From Marinobacter profundi (GTDB taxonomy: Bacteria > Pseudomonadota > Gammaproteobacteria > Pseudomonadales > Oleiphilaceae), in NCBI RefSeq assembly GCF_002744715.1, contig NZ_KZ319375.1, positions 62,001-126,000 on the forward strand: 64,000 nt of DNA, in the 5' to 3' direction. The position numbers and the translations under genes were made by a program. Under the pieces are notes generated by a model that saw only the letters and a list, made by a program, of their open reading frames with translations, was not told where the DNA came from and ran no database searches. Shown piece by piece: positions 1 to 12,272 of this stretch. The stretch's first letter is position 1; each line of letters opens with the position of its first letter.

Positions 1-629
<629 letters not shown>

Positions 630-649
630 GAACCCATCACGTGCGGCCC

Positions 650-3600
650 TTACTCCGGACGCGCCCGGGTACTCGCCAGCAGGCTGCGCAGGTTCGCCGC
701 CTTGGGTTTGACCAGCCAGAAGCGGCCGATGTAGTCGTCGAAATCTTCAAGGATATGCTCCGCCCAGGTACTGCCGGTTTCCGAGATGTGCTCACGGATG
801 ACGCCGCGCAGGTGGTTTCGGTAGGCCTCCATTTCCTCGCGGGAAATGCGCTGGATTTCCACCAGTTCGTGGTTGTACTTGTCCACGAAGGTGTTATCCA
901 GATCCAGCACATAGGCAAAGCCCCCGGTCATGCCGGCACCGAAGTTATAGCCGGTGCTGCCCAGCACGGTTACCAGACCACCGGTCATGTATTCGCAGCA
1001 GTGATCGCCGGCACCTTCAACCACGGCATGGGCACCGGAGTTGCGCACCGCAAAACGCTCGCCTGCCGTGCCGGCCGCAAACAACTTGCCGCCAGTAGCG
1101 CCGTAGAGGCAGGTATTACCGATGATGGATGTTTCCTGGGTATTGAAGTTGCTGCCGCGGGGCGGCTTGACCACCAGCTTGCCGCCGGTCATCCCCTTGC
1201 CCACGTAGTCGTTGGCGTCGCCTTCCAGGATCAGGTTGAGACCACCCACGTTCCACACACCGAAGCTCTGGCCGGCGGTGCCCACCAGATCCAAAGTGAT
1301 CGGCGCATCCGCCATACCCTGGTTACCGTGCCGGGCGGCGATTTCGCCGGACAGCCGGGCACCGATGGAACGGTCGCAGTTGGTCACTTTATAGCTCCAG
1401 GCGCCGCCGGTCTTGTCGGCAATCGCAGCCGCCACATCCTTCACCATCCGCTCGGCCAGGGTACCCTGGTCAAACGGCTGGTTGCGCTCGACCTGACAGG
1501 TCTGCGGCTTGTCTGCCGGAATGTGGTCATTGGACAGCAGCCGGCTCAGGTCCAGCTTCTGCTGCCGCTCGGTATCTCCCGGCAGGCGCTCCAGCAGGTC
1601 GACACGCCCCACCAGCTCTTCCAGGTTACGAACACCCAGACGGGCCATCCATTCACGGGTTTCTTCCGCCACAAAACGGAAGAAATTCATCGCCATCTCC
1701 ACCGTACCCTTGAAGTGCTCTTCCCGCAGGTAGTCATTCTGGGTCGCAACCCCGGTTGCGCAGTTGTTCAGGTGACAGATACGCAGGTATTTGCAACCCA
1801 GGGCAACCATCGGCGTGGTGCCGAAACCAAAACTCTCGGCGCCGAGAATGGCGGCCTTGACCACATCAAGACCCGTCTTGATACCGCCGTCAGTCTGCAG
1901 GCGGATCTTGCCCCGCAGATCGTTGGCACGCAGCGCCTGCTGGGTTTCCGTCAGCCCCAGTTCCCAGGGAGAACCGGCGTAACGGATGGACGTCAGCGGA
2001 CTGGCGGCGGTGCCACCGTCATACCCGGACACAGTGATCAGGTCGGCATAGGCCTTGGCCACACCGGCCGCAATGGTGCCGACGCCGGGCTCGGATACCA
2101 GCTTGACGGACACCAGGGCCTCCGGGTTGACCTGCTTGAGGTCAAAGATCAGCTGCGCCAGGTCCTCGATGGAATAGATATCGTGGTGCGGTGGCGGCGA
2201 GATCAGCGTCACGCCGGGCACCGAGTAGCGCAGGCGGGCGATCAGGTCGTTGACCTTGCCGCCGGGCAACTGCCCCCCTTCGCCGGGCTTGGCACCCTGT
2301 GCGACCTTGATCTGCATGACATCGGCGCTGCGCAGGTACTCGGCGGTAACACCGAACCGACCGGACGCCACCTGCTTGATCTTGGAGCGCTTCTCGGTAC
2401 CATAGCGGACCGGGTCTTCACCGCCCTCACCGGAGTTGGAGCGGCCGCCGAGGGTGTTCATGGCAACCGCCAGCGCCTCATGGGCTTCGGGAGACAATGC
2501 TCCAAGCGACATGGCAGCAGAGTCAAAGCGGGGGAAAATGCTCTCCACCGGCTCAACCTCGGACAGGTCGATCCCCTGGATATCCTTGCGGAACGTCAAC
2601 AGGTCACGGATAGTCGCCACCGGGCGTTCGTTGACCAGCCCGGCGTATTCCTTGTAGTGGCCGTAGTCCCCGCTGATGACCGCATCCTGCAACTTACCCA
2701 CCACGTCGGGATTGAAGGCGTGGTATTCCTGGCCATGGACATACTTCAACAGGCCACCCGGCGAAATCGGCTTACGGGGCTTCCAGGCCACATCGGCCAA
2801 CAGTTGCTGGTCCTGCTGGAAGTCGAAGAAACCGGCACCCTGAATGCGACTGGCGACACCGCGGAAGCAGAGATCGACCACTTCGTCGGCCAGACCAATC
2901 GCCTCGAACAACTGGGCACCGCGATACGAGGTGATGGTTGAGATCCCCATCTTGGACAGGATCTTCAGCAGGCCCTTGTTGATACCCTTGCGGTAATTGT
3001 TCTTGGCCTCGACCGGATCCATCAGCATTTCACCGGTGCGGATCAGGTCATTCAGGATCTGGTACGCCAGGTACGGATAGACCGCCGTCGCACCGAAGCC
3101 GAACAGTACGGCGAACTGGTGCGGATCACGAGCCCAGCCGGTTTCCACAATGATGTTGGAATCGCATCGCAGGCCACACTTCACCAAGTGGTGATGCACG
3201 GCGCCGGTCGCCATCAGCGCATTGACCGGCAACTCACCCTGCCGGAGATCCTTGTCGCTGAGGATCAACAGGACCTTGCCACTGCGCACCGCCTGTTCGG
3301 CCTGCTCACACACGCGGCGAACAGCCTGCTCCAGCCCCATTTCCGGGCTGTGGCTCAGGGCGATCCGGGCAACCTCAAAGCCGGGGCGCTCGTTGTTCTC
3401 GATCCGCAGGAACTTGGCCGGCGACAACACCGGCGTGGTCAGGATGACCCGGTCGGCGTGCTCCGGACCTTCCTCGAACACGTTTCGTTCCGCACCGAGA
3501 CAGGTTTCCAGGGACATCACGATCGCTTCCCGCAGCGGGTCGATCGGCGGATTGGTAACCTGGGCAAACTTCTGGCGGAAGTAATCGCCAACATGACGGA

Positions 3601-5104
3601 CCTTGCTGGACAGCACCGCCATCGGGGTGTCATCGCCCATGGAGCCCACGGCTTCCTGGGCACTCTCACCCAGCGGCCGCAACACCTGGTCCCGCTCTTC
3701 ATAGGAGACGTTGAACATCTTCTGGTGAACCAGCAGATCCTCGCTTTCCATCAGGCGGAACTCGGGGGTGTCCTGGTTCAGCGTCGTCTCGACCCGCAGG
3801 GCATTTTCGCGCAGCCACTTCTTGTAGGGGTGCGCCGCCTTGAGGCGGTTATCGATGTCCCGGGTATGCAGCACCTCACCGGTCTCGGTGTCCACCGCCA
3901 GCATCTGGCCCGGGCCGACGCGGCCCTTGGCAACCACGTCATCCGGGGTATAGCCGTAGGTGCCGATCTCGGACGCCAGGGTAATGAAGTCATCTTTGGT
4001 GACCACCCAGCGGGCCGGACGCAGGCCGTTACGGTCCAGCATGCAGACCGCATAACGACCATCTGAGAACACCAGTCCGGCCGGGCCGTCCCAAGGCTCC
4101 ATGTGCATGGAGTTGTACTCGTAGAAGGCCCGCAGATCGGAATCCATGGTATCCACATTCTGCCACGCCGGCGGGATCATCATCCGCACCGCACGGAACA
4201 GGTCCACACCACCGGCCAGCAGCACTTCGAGCATGTTGTCCATGCTGGATGAGTCCGATCCGGTGAGATTGACCAGCGGTTGCAGGGTCTGCAGATCCGG
4301 GAGGTCCGGCGAGCTGAACTTGGCGGCCCGGGCCAGTGCCCAGTTGCGGTTACCGTCAATGGTGTTGATTTCGCCATTGTGGGCGAGGAACCGGAACGGC
4401 TGAGCCAGCGGCCAGCGCGGCATGGTATTGGTCGAGAAGCGCTGGTGGAAGACACAGATGGCGGTCTGCAGATCCGGATCACCCAGATCCTTGTAGAAGT
4501 TGGCCAGGTCCGCCGGCATCATCAGGCCCTTATAGGCCAGTGTGCGGTGGGACAGGCTGCAGATATAAAACTCGGAGTCTTCCGCTTCGGCCATGTCGCG
4601 CTCAGCGTGACGACGACCGACAAACAAAGCGATAGAAAAATCTTTTTCGGATTTGCCGGCCGGCGCCACGAAAACCTGCTCGATGCGTGGCAGGCAGTCC
4701 AGGGCCATGGGGCCAAGGCAGCTGTTATCGGTGGGGACGTCACGCCAACCCAGAATGTCGAGCCCCTGCTCGGTCAGACGCTTTTCCAACGCTGCCTTGG
4801 CGGCAGCTGCCCTGGAGTCGTCCTGAGCAAGAAAGACCTGGCCGACTGCAAACATATCGCCGGGCTCTTTGCCAAAAGCGGCTTTCGCAGCCTTGCGAAG
4901 GAAGGCGTCAGGGCTCTGAATGAGCAGGCCACAACCATCGCCGGTCTTACCGTCCGCTGCAATACCACCACGGTGGGTCATGCAGGTCAGCGACTCGATG
5001 GCAGTTTGCAATAACTTGTGGCTTGGCTCGCCCTTCATGTGGGCGATAAGACCGAATCCACAGTTATCCCTGAACTCGTCGGGATGATACAAACCTGACA
5101 TCAT
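650..5104 (-). CDS. gltB: Glutamate synthase large subunit
   Basis: The alpha subunit releases ammonia from glutamine in an N-terminal class II amidotransferase domain and channels it to an FMN/3Fe-4S synthase domain acting on 2-oxoglutarate. The likely catalytic Cys is residue 15, in [10 protein letters not shown], and would be exposed by removal of a short propeptide. The 3Fe-4S motif C-x5-C-x4-C lies near residues 1103-1114, and a C-terminal GXGXG beta-helix domain follows. The length of 1484 aa is normal. I chose the ATG at 5104 because GAGAG lies 7 bases upstream and homologues begin near (M)xxGLYxPDEF; an upstream in-frame ATG at 5140 would add 12 atypical residues. gltD follows in the same orientation. 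Confidence 0.97.
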   Translation of the reverse strand: MMSGLYHPDEFRDNCGFGLIAHMKGEPSHKLLQTAIESLTCMTHRGGIAADGKTGDGCGLLIQSPDAFLRKAAKAAFGKEPGDMFAVGQVFLAQDDSRAAAAKAALEKRLTEQGLDILGWRDVPTDNSCLGPMALDCLPRIEQVFVAPAGKSEKDFSIALFVGRRHAERDMAEAEDSEFYICSLSHRTLAYKGLMMPADLANFYKDLGDPDLQTAICVFHQRFSTNTMPRWPLAQPFRFLAHNGEINTIDGNRNWALARAAKFSSPDLPDLQTLQPLVNLTGSDSSSMDNMLEVLLAGGVDLFRAVRMMIPPAWQNVDTMDSDLRAFYEYNSMHMEPWDGPAGLVFSDGRYAVCMLDRNGLRPARWVVTKDDFITLASEIGTYGYTPDDVVAKGRVGPGQMLAVDTETGEVLHTRDIDNRLKAAHPYKKWLRENALRVETTLNQDTPEFRLMESEDLLVHQKMFNVSYEERDQVLRPLGESAQEAVGSMGDDTPMAVLSSKVRHVGDYFRQKFAQVTNPPIDPLREAIVMSLETCLGAERNVFEEGPEHADRVILTTPVLSPAKFLRIENNERPGFEVARIALSHSPEMGLEQAVRRVCEQAEQAVRSGKVLLILSDKDLRQGELPVNALMATGAVHHHLVKCGLRCDSNIIVETGWARDPHQFAVLFGFGATAVYPYLAYQILNDLIRTGEMLMDPVEAKNNYRKGINKGLLKILSKMGISTITSYRGAQLFEAIGLADEVVDLCFRGVASRIQGAGFFDFQQDQQLLADVAWKPRKPISPGGLLKYVHGQEYHAFNPDVVGKLQDAVISGDYGHYKEYAGLVNERPVATIRDLLTFRKDIQGIDLSEVEPVESIFPRFDSAAMSLGALSPEAHEALAVAMNTLGGRSNSGEGGEDPVRYGTEKRSKIKQVASGRFGVTAEYLRSADVMQIKVAQGAKPGEGGQLPGGKVNDLIARLRYSVPGVTLISPPPHHDIYSIEDLAQLIFDLKQVNPEALVSVKLVSEPGVGTIAAGVAKAYADLITVSGYDGGTAASPLTSIRYAGSPWELGLTETQQALRANDLRGKIRLQTDGGIKTGLDVVKAAILGAESFGFGTTPMVALGCKYLRICHLNNCATGVATQNDYLREEHFKGTVEMAMNFFRFVAEETREWMARLGVRNLEELVGRVDLLERLPGDTERQQKLDLSRLLSNDHIPADKPQTCQVERNQPFDQGTLAERMVKDVAAAIADKTGGAWSYKVTNCDRSIGARLSGEIAARHGNQGMADAPITLDLVGTAGQSFGVWNVGGLNLILEGDANDYVGKGMTGGKLVVKPPRGSNFNTQETSIIGNTCLYGATGGKLFAAGTAGERFAVRNSGAHAVVEGAGDHCCEYMTGGLVTVLGSTGYNFGAGMTGGFAYVLDLDNTFVDKYNHELVEIQRISREEMEAYRNHLRGVIREHISETGSTWAEHILEDFDDYIGRFWLVKPKAANLRSLLASTRARPE

Positions 5105-5362
5105 AAGCGTACTCTCACATAAGAAGTGCTTTTCAATCAAAGAGTTATAATCTAATTCCGTATAAAGTGACCCTTTGACACTGAAAATGGGGGCTGGACA
5201 TTCTACACACGTAGAACTACGTACTCAAACCGAAATTGATTTACGGTAGGCGGAAAGCGCGGAAAGTTCGCAAACAAATTGTTTAAAATCAGGAAGCTGG
5301 AGAGCCATCCGGGGGCTTGACAAAAATCCGGAACGGCCCTCCAAAAACTGCAGAATGGTGGC
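5105..5362. promoter_or_regulatory. Intergenic leader/promoter region upstream of gltB
   Basis: About 260 bases without a credible gene, more AT-rich than the flanks. It must contain the gltBD promoter on the minus strand. A TATAAC hexamer (minus strand) about 50 bases before gltB is a possible -10, but I find no convincing -35. A perfect inverted repeat, ACGTAG-AA-CTACGT, sits at 5209-5222 and could be a regulator site. Assignment is tentative. Confidence 0.35.
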
Positions 5363-6466
5363 TTAACGCGACGTGGAGGCTCCACAAAACGCCTCAAGAG
5401 TGGCTTGCAGGCTGTCACTTTTCACGTCAGAGGTTACCAGAGCATCACCCAGGGCTCGCAGCAGCACCAGCCGCAGATTACCGTCGACATTCTTCTTGTC
5501 GACGGCCATCAGCGTGAGGAAATCCTCCGGCGTCATACCCGCGGGCGCCTTCTCCGGCAGCCGCGCCCGACCGATCAGCACGCCTGCGCGCTCCGCATCG
5601 GCCGGCGCAATCAGCCCCAGCCGCACCGAAAGATCGGCCGCCATTAACATACCGGTGCCGACGGCCTCGCCGTGGAGCCAGTTACCGTAGCCGGCAAACG
5701 TCTCGATCGCATGGCCAAAGGTGTGGCCAAGATTCAAAATGGCCCGCAGGCCACCTTCCCGCTCATCCAGCGCGACCACTTCGGCCTTGCAGGCACAGGA
5801 ACGGTGAATCGCCTCGGCTAACGCCTCTGGCTGGAGGCCGACCAGATCGGTGATGGCGCCTTCAAGCCAGCTGAGAAACGGCTCATCACGAATCAGGCCG
5901 TACTTGATCACTTCCGCCAGACCCGCCGATACCTCGCGGGGCGGCAACGTCTGCAGGGTCGCGGTATCAATCAGCACAGCTTCAGGCTGATGGAAGGCGC
6001 CAATCATGTTCTTGCCAAGGGGGTGATTGATCCCGGTCTTGCCCCCTACCGACGAATCCACCTGGGACAGCAGCGTCGTGGGAATCTGGATAAACGGCAC
6101 ACCGCGCTGGTAACAGGCTGCCGCAAAGCCGGTCATGTCGCCAACGACTCCGCCACCGAGCGCGACCAGGGTGGTCTTGCGGGTGTGGCGGCGCTCCAGC
6201 AGCGCATCGAAAATCCGGTTGAGGGTCTGCCAGTCCTTGTACTTTTCCCCGTCCGGCAGAACGACCGTATCCACCTGCTTACCCGGGAAACAGGCCTTCG
6301 CGGCCTCCAGGTAAAGCGGCGCAACGGTTTCGTTAGACACGACCATCACCTGATTGCCTGCCACATAGGGTGTCAGGTCCTGGCTTCCGAGCAGGCCCTG
6401 CCCGATCAGGATCGGATAACTCCGGTCACCCAGATCAACTTTCAGCTCGAGGACAGATTCACGCAT
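5363..6466 (-). CDS. aroB: 3-dehydroquinate synthase
   Basis: The second enzyme of the shikimate pathway converts DAHP to 3-dehydroquinate in the cytoplasm using NAD+ and a divalent metal. The 367-aa protein has the NAD-binding [11 protein letters not shown] segment, the SVGGKTGIN motif, and the metal ligands in [11 protein letters not shown] and LHGEAVGTG. The start ATG lies inside the 3' end of aroK, an 8-base overlap, so aroK-aroB are translationally coupled. This is the usual order downstream of pilQ in Pseudomonas-type genomes. Confidence 0.97.
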   Translation of the reverse strand: MRESVLELKVDLGDRSYPILIGQGLLGSQDLTPYVAGNQVMVVSNETVAPLYLEAAKACFPGKQVDTVVLPDGEKYKDWQTLNRIFDALLERRHTRKTTLVALGGGVVGDMTGFAAACYQRGVPFIQIPTTLLSQVDSSVGGKTGINHPLGKNMIGAFHQPEAVLIDTATLQTLPPREVSAGLAEVIKYGLIRDEPFLSWLEGAITDLVGLQPEALAEAIHRSCACKAEVVALDEREGGLRAILNLGHTFGHAIETFAGYGNWLHGEAVGTGMLMAADLSVRLGLIAPADAERAGVLIGRARLPEKAPAGMTPEDFLTLMAVDKKNVDGNLRLVLLRALGDALVTSDVKSDSLQATLEAFCGASTSR

Positions 6467-7025
6467 GGTTTCGGCCTTCCTTTCGAATCTGGCGCTTATG
6501 GCGCGCCGTTTTCGGATTGATCCGGTTAATCAGCTGGCGCACCACCAGGCGGGGGCTTTTGCGGTCGGTGTACATCACGATATCCGCCAACCGGGTATAG
6601 ATGGGGTCCCGCAGTTCGAACAAGTGGCGCAAAACCCCTTCCGGGTCGTCATTTTGCAACAATGGCCGGTTACGATCCCGACGTGTTCTTTCTACCTGCT
6701 GTTCGAGGGATGTCCGCAGATACACGATCAATGCGTCCTTACGCAGCACCGGGTGGTTCTCCGCCCTCATCACCGCACCACCGCCGGTGGCCAGAACGGT
6801 CTGGGGCTGCTCGGCGAGCTCGGCCAGCATGGCCGACTCCCGCTGACGGAACCCGTCCTCGCCCTCGACATCAAAAATCCAAGGGATATTTGCGCCGCAA
6901 CGTTCCTCAATGATCCTGTCGGAGTCCAGGAAGCGATAGCCGAGTTCTCGTGCCAGCATCCGGCCGATGGTACTTTTACCGGCCCCCATCGGGCCGACCA
7001 GGACTATACGTTTGGGCAAAGACAT
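6459..7025 (-). CDS. aroK: Shikimate kinase
   Basis: This enzyme phosphorylates shikimate with ATP to shikimate 3-phosphate. The 188-aa protein shows a Walker A motif GPMGAGKST near residue 12, the shikimate-binding LDSD, and the GGGAV motif that binds substrate. The length is typical of AroK, with a slightly extended basic C-terminal tail. It is the first gene of the aroK-aroB pair. A terminator separates it from pilQ, so it probably has its own promoter within 7026-7124. Confidence 0.96.
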   Translation of the reverse strand: MSLPKRIVLVGPMGAGKSTIGRMLARELGYRFLDSDRIIEERCGANIPWIFDVEGEDGFRQRESAMLAELAEQPQTVLATGGGAVMRAENHPVLRKDALIVYLRTSLEQQVERTRRDRNRPLLQNDDPEGVLRHLFELRDPIYTRLADIVMYTDRKSPRLVVRQLINRINPKTARHKRQIRKEGRNHA

Positions 7026-7124
7026 AACTTCCGCTCATTGTTATTCAGGCGGCTGAGAATATCACAGAGCACCCGTTTCCCTAAGTTTCCTCCCTCACCC
7101 AAGCGGCAAAAATACGTCAGCCAT

Positions 7125-7150
7125 AAAAAAACCGCCGGAGGTCCGGCGGT
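7125..7150 (-). terminator. Rho-independent terminator of the pil operon
   Basis: On the minus strand ACCGCCGGA-CC-TCCGGCGGT forms a 9-bp stem followed by seven T residues. It lies 24 bases beyond the pilQ stop codon and upstream of aroK, so it should end the pilMNOPQ transcript. Confidence 0.9.
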
Positions 7151-7173
7151 TTTCAAAGTCTTCAATCCGGTGA

Positions 7174-9285
7174 TCAGTTCACCAGGTCACCCTTGAGAAT
7201 CTTCGGAGTGATGAAGATCAGCAGCTCGCTGCGCTCATCAATCTTGGTCTTCTTGGTGAACAGGCGGCCCAGTACCGGGATATCCCCAAGTACCGGCGTC
7301 TTCACGGTGGTGGTAGAGGTTTCGGACTGGAAGATACCGCCGAGCACCACTGTTTCACCGTTGCGCACCAGCACCTGGGTAGTCACTTCGTTGGTGTTGA
7401 TGCTCGGCACACCGGCAGTTTCCTGGCCACGGGAATCCTGATTCACCGTCAGGTCCATGATGATACGGTCATCCGGAGTAATCTGCGGGGTGACCTCCAG
7501 CGACAGGGCGGCCTCCTTGAAGGAAACCGAGGTCGCACCGCTTGAAGAGGCTTCCTGATAGGGAATCTCCTCACCGGATTTGATCTTCGCTGTCTGACGG
7601 TCAGCAGTCACTACTTTCGGCTGCGCCACAATTTCCGCCTGGCCATCGCTTTCGAAGGCGGACAGTTCCATGTCGAGGAGGAAGTCAGTGCCGATGTAAC
7701 CGAAGGCAATGGACGACGTGTTGGTACGGGTTACGCCGAGATCCACGTTGAGGTCCGCCGGCAGGTTCAGCCCGGTGTTGGCAATACCGGCAACACCGCC
7801 CTGGCTGCCACCGACGATGATCTGGTCGGTGCCGCCATCCGCAGTGGCCCGACCCGCGGCGCCCCACTTGATGCCGATTTCTTCGGCCAGATCAGTCTGG
7901 GCACGAACAATACGGGCTTCGATCAGCACCTGACGCACCGGTACGTCCCAGGTGGACACCAGGCGACGGATTTCCTCCAGCTTTTCGGCAGTTTCGCGGA
8001 CACTGATGGTGTTGGTGCGAACATCGGAGGAAATGAAGCCACGGGAAGAGATCAGCTCCTTATCTGCCTGGATCAATGCAACCACATCGGCGGCCTTGGC
8101 ATAGTTAACCTGAATGATATCGAGGCGCACCGGTGCCAGCTCGGCGATCTGCTTGTTGGTTTCCAGCTCCAGCTTTTCGCGGGCGGCAATTTCGTCCGCC
8201 GGCGCAACCAGCAGAACGTTACCGATCTGCCGCTTGTCGAGGCCCTTGGTTTTCAGGATCAGGTCCAGAGCCTGGTCCCAGGGGACATTCTGCAGGCGCA
8301 GGGTAATGCTGCCGCTAACGGTGTCACTGGCAACCAGGTTCAGCCCGGTGAAATCAGCAATCAGCTGAAGTACCGAACGCACCTCGATGTCCTGGAAGTT
8401 GAGCGACAGCTTGTCACCGGTATAGGGGAATTTGTCTTCACGACGGGACTCCGCCTCTTCCTCGGTCAGCTTTTCCACGCTCACGGTGAACTGGGAACCC
8501 GATTGGTAGGCAATGTAGTCATAGTTGCCCTGGGGCCGGATTTCGACCACGGCATCGCCATCCATCATGAAGGTGTCGATGCGGGTAACCGGTGTGGCGA
8601 AATCGGTGACGTCCAGACGCCGACGGAGGTTCTCGGGCACACTGGTACCATCCATCACCAGGCGGATGCGACCGGCCGCTTCAGACAGGTCGACCGGCAC
8701 ATTGGCAGAGCCGAGATCTACAATGACCCGCCCTTCGCCATTTTCGCCGCGCCGGAAATCAACACCAGCCAGGCCACTGACCGCTGGTCGGGAACTGGTT
8801 GCCGGAGCGGCAGTGGCGGATGACGTCGGGGTAGCAACTGCCGGGGCACCTTCAGCAGCGCCGATGGTCAGCACCAGCGAATCACCATCGCGACGGGTTT
8901 CGTAAGGCGACAGCTCCACCAGATTAAAGATCAGGCGGGTGCGGTCCTTGGTTTCGACGACTGTCATGCTCTGGGCATTTCCGGAACCCAGGGAGATATT
9001 GCGACTGCTGAGTCCGCTCTGGGTATCCTTCAGGTCGACCGCGATCCGTGCCGGACGCTCAATGGTATAGCCGGAAGGTTCCGGCGGTGTGCCATCAAAT
9101 TTCAGCGTCACTTCGGTGCGATCACCGGATAGCGACGAAAATGACACGTCTTCCAGCGTGACCGCATTGGCCAGGCCGGACAACAACCCAAAAGCAATCA
9201 CGCCGACGTATACATTTAGTTTTCTGAACATCGCTAGCCTCGACCCCAAACTATTTTGTTCGTGCATGTTTCTTTCGTTATTCAT
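7174..9285 (-). CDS. pilQ: Type IV pilus secretin PilQ
   Basis: PilQ is the outer-membrane secretin ring through which the type IV pilus passes. Working from the N-terminus it has a signal/TM segment (VYVGVIAFGLLSGLANA), AMIN-like domains, an STN/N0 domain (LSLNFQDIEVRSVLQLIADFTGLN), an N1 repeat, and a C-terminal secretin domain (VLIEARIV, then VLVRNGETVVLGGIF). I chose ATG 9285 (703 aa) because AAGGAG lies 7 bases upstream and it starts 12 bases after the pilP stop. An upstream start at 9345 would overlap pilP and lacks support. It is the last gene of the operon. Confidence 0.96.
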   Translation of the reverse strand: MNNERNMHEQNSLGSRLAMFRKLNVYVGVIAFGLLSGLANAVTLEDVSFSSLSGDRTEVTLKFDGTPPEPSGYTIERPARIAVDLKDTQSGLSSRNISLGSGNAQSMTVVETKDRTRLIFNLVELSPYETRRDGDSLVLTIGAAEGAPAVATPTSSATAAPATSSRPAVSGLAGVDFRRGENGEGRVIVDLGSANVPVDLSEAAGRIRLVMDGTSVPENLRRRLDVTDFATPVTRIDTFMMDGDAVVEIRPQGNYDYIAYQSGSQFTVSVEKLTEEEAESRREDKFPYTGDKLSLNFQDIEVRSVLQLIADFTGLNLVASDTVSGSITLRLQNVPWDQALDLILKTKGLDKRQIGNVLLVAPADEIAAREKLELETNKQIAELAPVRLDIIQVNYAKAADVVALIQADKELISSRGFISSDVRTNTISVRETAEKLEEIRRLVSTWDVPVRQVLIEARIVRAQTDLAEEIGIKWGAAGRATADGGTDQIIVGGSQGGVAGIANTGLNLPADLNVDLGVTRTNTSSIAFGYIGTDFLLDMELSAFESDGQAEIVAQPKVVTADRQTAKIKSGEEIPYQEASSSGATSVSFKEAALSLEVTPQITPDDRIIMDLTVNQDSRGQETAGVPSINTNEVTTQVLVRNGETVVLGGIFQSETSTTTVKTPVLGDIPVLGRLFTKKTKIDERSELLIFITPKILKGDLVN

Positions 9286-9296
9286 TGTGCCGCTCC

Positions 9297-9845
9297 TTAG
9301 CCTTCTTCTTCGTCCAGTGCCAGGGTACGGGGACGCTCGACCCACCCGCCCCTGCCGTTGGGAACGATTTCGATAAGCTCGATGCGGTTCTCGCCCACAC
9401 CGACGATGCGGCCGTAATTCTGGCCCATGTAGTTTCCGGTTCTGACCCGGTGAATCCCGCCATCGCTGTCTTTTACCAACGCCTGCAGCGTGCCGCCGAC
9501 ACCACTGAGAGTCCCCACCATATCCAGGCTCTTCAGGTCGTAGTTTTCCAGCACTTCCCGCGGCCTATCCAGATCGGGCTCGACATCACTGGCCGGCTCG
9601 TCATCCATCATGGTCAGCTGAACGTCAATAGGCGGCTCGAATGGCGCCCGCCGGTCCGCAGCGGAATAGCTGAATGCCTCATAGGCCTTGAACTCCGGCA
9701 ACGGTTCCACGTAGCCGCGGGGCTTGGCCCGGGTTTCAGCCATGAACTGATCAATATCGGCAAAGCCATTACCCTGGGAACAGGCTGTCAGCAGGGATAC
9801 CACACACACACCCAGCCAGGCCTTTCCTGCATGCTTCACTGCCAT
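9297..9845 (-). CDS. pilP: Type IV pilus lipoprotein PilP
   Basis: PilP is an inner-membrane lipoprotein that links the PilMNO platform to the PilQ secretin. The 182-aa product begins with a lipoprotein signal ending in a lipobox (SLLTAC, Cys near residue 22). A low-complexity linker follows, then a conserved C-terminal beta domain (MVGTLSGVGGTLQALVKDSDGGIHRV, given here as MVGTLSG...GIHRV, near residues 110-135). It starts 2 bases after pilO ends and is followed closely by pilQ. Position and sequence agree. Confidence 0.94.
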   Translation of the reverse strand: MAVKHAGKAWLGVCVVSLLTACSQGNGFADIDQFMAETRAKPRGYVEPLPEFKAYEAFSYSAADRRAPFEPPIDVQLTMMDDEPASDVEPDLDRPREVLENYDLKSLDMVGTLSGVGGTLQALVKDSDGGIHRVRTGNYMGQNYGRIVGVGENRIELIEIVPNGRGGWVERPRTLALDEEEG

Positions 9846-9847
9846 GC

Positions 9848-10459
9848 TTATTCTCCTGCCCGGTAACGGTAGGTGCGCGCCACGACCTGCATGTCGAGAA
9901 TCTCGCCCTCACCGCCAGTTGGTTTAATGGTAAAGTCGTGCAAGGTCACGATCCGGGGCAGGCTGGCCACGCTGCTCACAAAAGACGCGAGCTCGTGATA
10001 GGAACCCGATACCCGGATGTTGATCGGCAGTTCGGCATAGAAATCCCGCTTCTGCTCTGGCTGCAGTTTGACCTCCTGCAGCGCCAGACCGTTACCCAAC
10101 GCCGTATTGGTGATGTCCTCGAGCAGACCCGGCACCTCGGTCTCACTGGGCAGCTGGCGAACCAGGGCACCAAAGGTCTCCTCCATTTCTTCCATCTGCG
10201 CCTTGAACACCTCGAGGTTAGCCACCTGATAGGCCTTTTCCTCGTATTGCTTGCGCAGGTCAAGCTCGGTCTTTTCGACCCGCTCCAGCTGGGCATACTG
10301 GTCTTTGACAAAGAACCAGTAACCACCGCCAAGGATTGCGCCGAAAATGATCAGGATCACAATCGCCTTGACCGGCGCCGGCCAGATGCCGGCGTTATTG
10401 ACATCAAGATCATTGATGTCGAACTCGTTCAGACTTTTCAGGGAATCCGCGAGGCTCAT
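9848..10459 (-). CDS. pilO: Type IV pilus inner-membrane protein PilO
   Basis: PilO forms heterodimers with PilN in the alignment subcomplex of the type IV pilus. The 203-aa protein has one TM helix near residues 29-50 (VKAIVILIIFGAILGGGYWFF), a coiled coil of about residues 55-100, and a ferredoxin-like periplasmic domain. Its ATG overlaps the pilN stop in an ATGA quartet, which indicates translational coupling. Confidence 0.95.
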   Translation of the reverse strand: MSLADSLKSLNEFDINDLDVNNAGIWPAPVKAIVILIIFGAILGGGYWFFVKDQYAQLERVEKTELDLRKQYEEKAYQVANLEVFKAQMEEMEETFGALVRQLPSETEVPGLLEDITNTALGNGLALQEVKLQPEQKRDFYAELPINIRVSGSYHELASFVSSVASLPRIVTLHDFTIKPTGGEGEILDMQVVARTYRYRAGE

Positions 10460-11021
10460 TTGCTCTCCTCCCCTTCGGCTTCCGGTGTCTTTTGCTGCAC
10501 CGACAGGTTGAACTGGCTGTACCCGGCACGACGCTTATCGGCTGCGGCTACGTTGGTGAGGTTGGGGTCGGTGAACCAGTCTGACTCGTCAAACTTTCTC
10601 ATCAGCGACGAGATCCGGCTGTTGGACTCCGCCATCCCGACCACATCGATGCGGTCGCCCACTTTCTTCAGGTCGGTATAGAACAGACCGTCCGGCAGGG
10701 TGCGCACCATCTCGTCAAACACTCTCACGATGACCGGGCGCTTGCCCTGCAAGTCCTGGATGACCTTCATCCGGGCCAGCAACTCATCACGCTTGCGCTT
10801 GAGGCTCTCGATTTCCTTGATCTGGGCATCGAGCTGCTTCATTGCGGTCTGGATGTAGGCGTTGCGGGACTGCTGGTAGGCAATCCGGCTATCCATGTCG
10901 GTTTTCCACAGGAAAGCCAGACCGGCGGCCAAGATTGCCGCCCCCAGGATCATCACCACGAACTGTTTCTGTTTTTCCGCCCGGAGTTCTTCACGCCACG
11001 GCCTGAGGTTGATCTTTGCCA

Positions 11022-11022
<1 letters not shown>
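10456..11022 (-). CDS. pilN: Type IV pilus inner-membrane protein PilN
   Basis: PilN is the partner of PilO and binds PilM through its cytoplasmic N-terminus. The 188-aa protein carries the conserved PilM-binding motif INLRPWREE at residues 4-12, one TM helix (about 22-40), a coiled coil, and a periplasmic domain. Its start codon overlaps the pilM stop (TGATG). The tail is acidic and Gln/Glu-rich. Confidence 0.96.
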
Positions 11023-12095
<1,073 letters not shown>

Positions 12096-12160
12096 CTATA
12101 CCTGGTTACATGCACCCGGTTATGTGTTTTTTATTTAAGAGAATTTCTTCAGTTTTCCGT

Positions 12161-12198
12161 CTACAATGCCAGTTCTCATATCGCGAGAGGCATTGTAG
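12161..12198. promoter_or_regulatory. Inverted repeat in the pilM-mrcA divergent promoter region
   Basis: CTACAATGCC at 12161-12170 is repeated exactly as its reverse complement GGCATTGTAG at 12189-12198, with 18 bases between. It sits midway in the 186-base gap between the divergent pilM and mrcA genes. This could be an operator for a dimeric regulator acting on either or both promoters (inference). Confidence 0.45.
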
Positions 12199-12272
12199 TG
12201 GTGAAGTGACCCAGTCCTTCCTAAAGCAATTTCTCAAATGATAGACCTATATCCAACAGTTGTCAGAAAAAA

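Noticed and set aside
5203..5418. A 71-codon minus-strand ORF between aroB and gltB
   Set aside because: It overlaps the end of aroB, lacks a ribosome binding site and has low-complexity composition.
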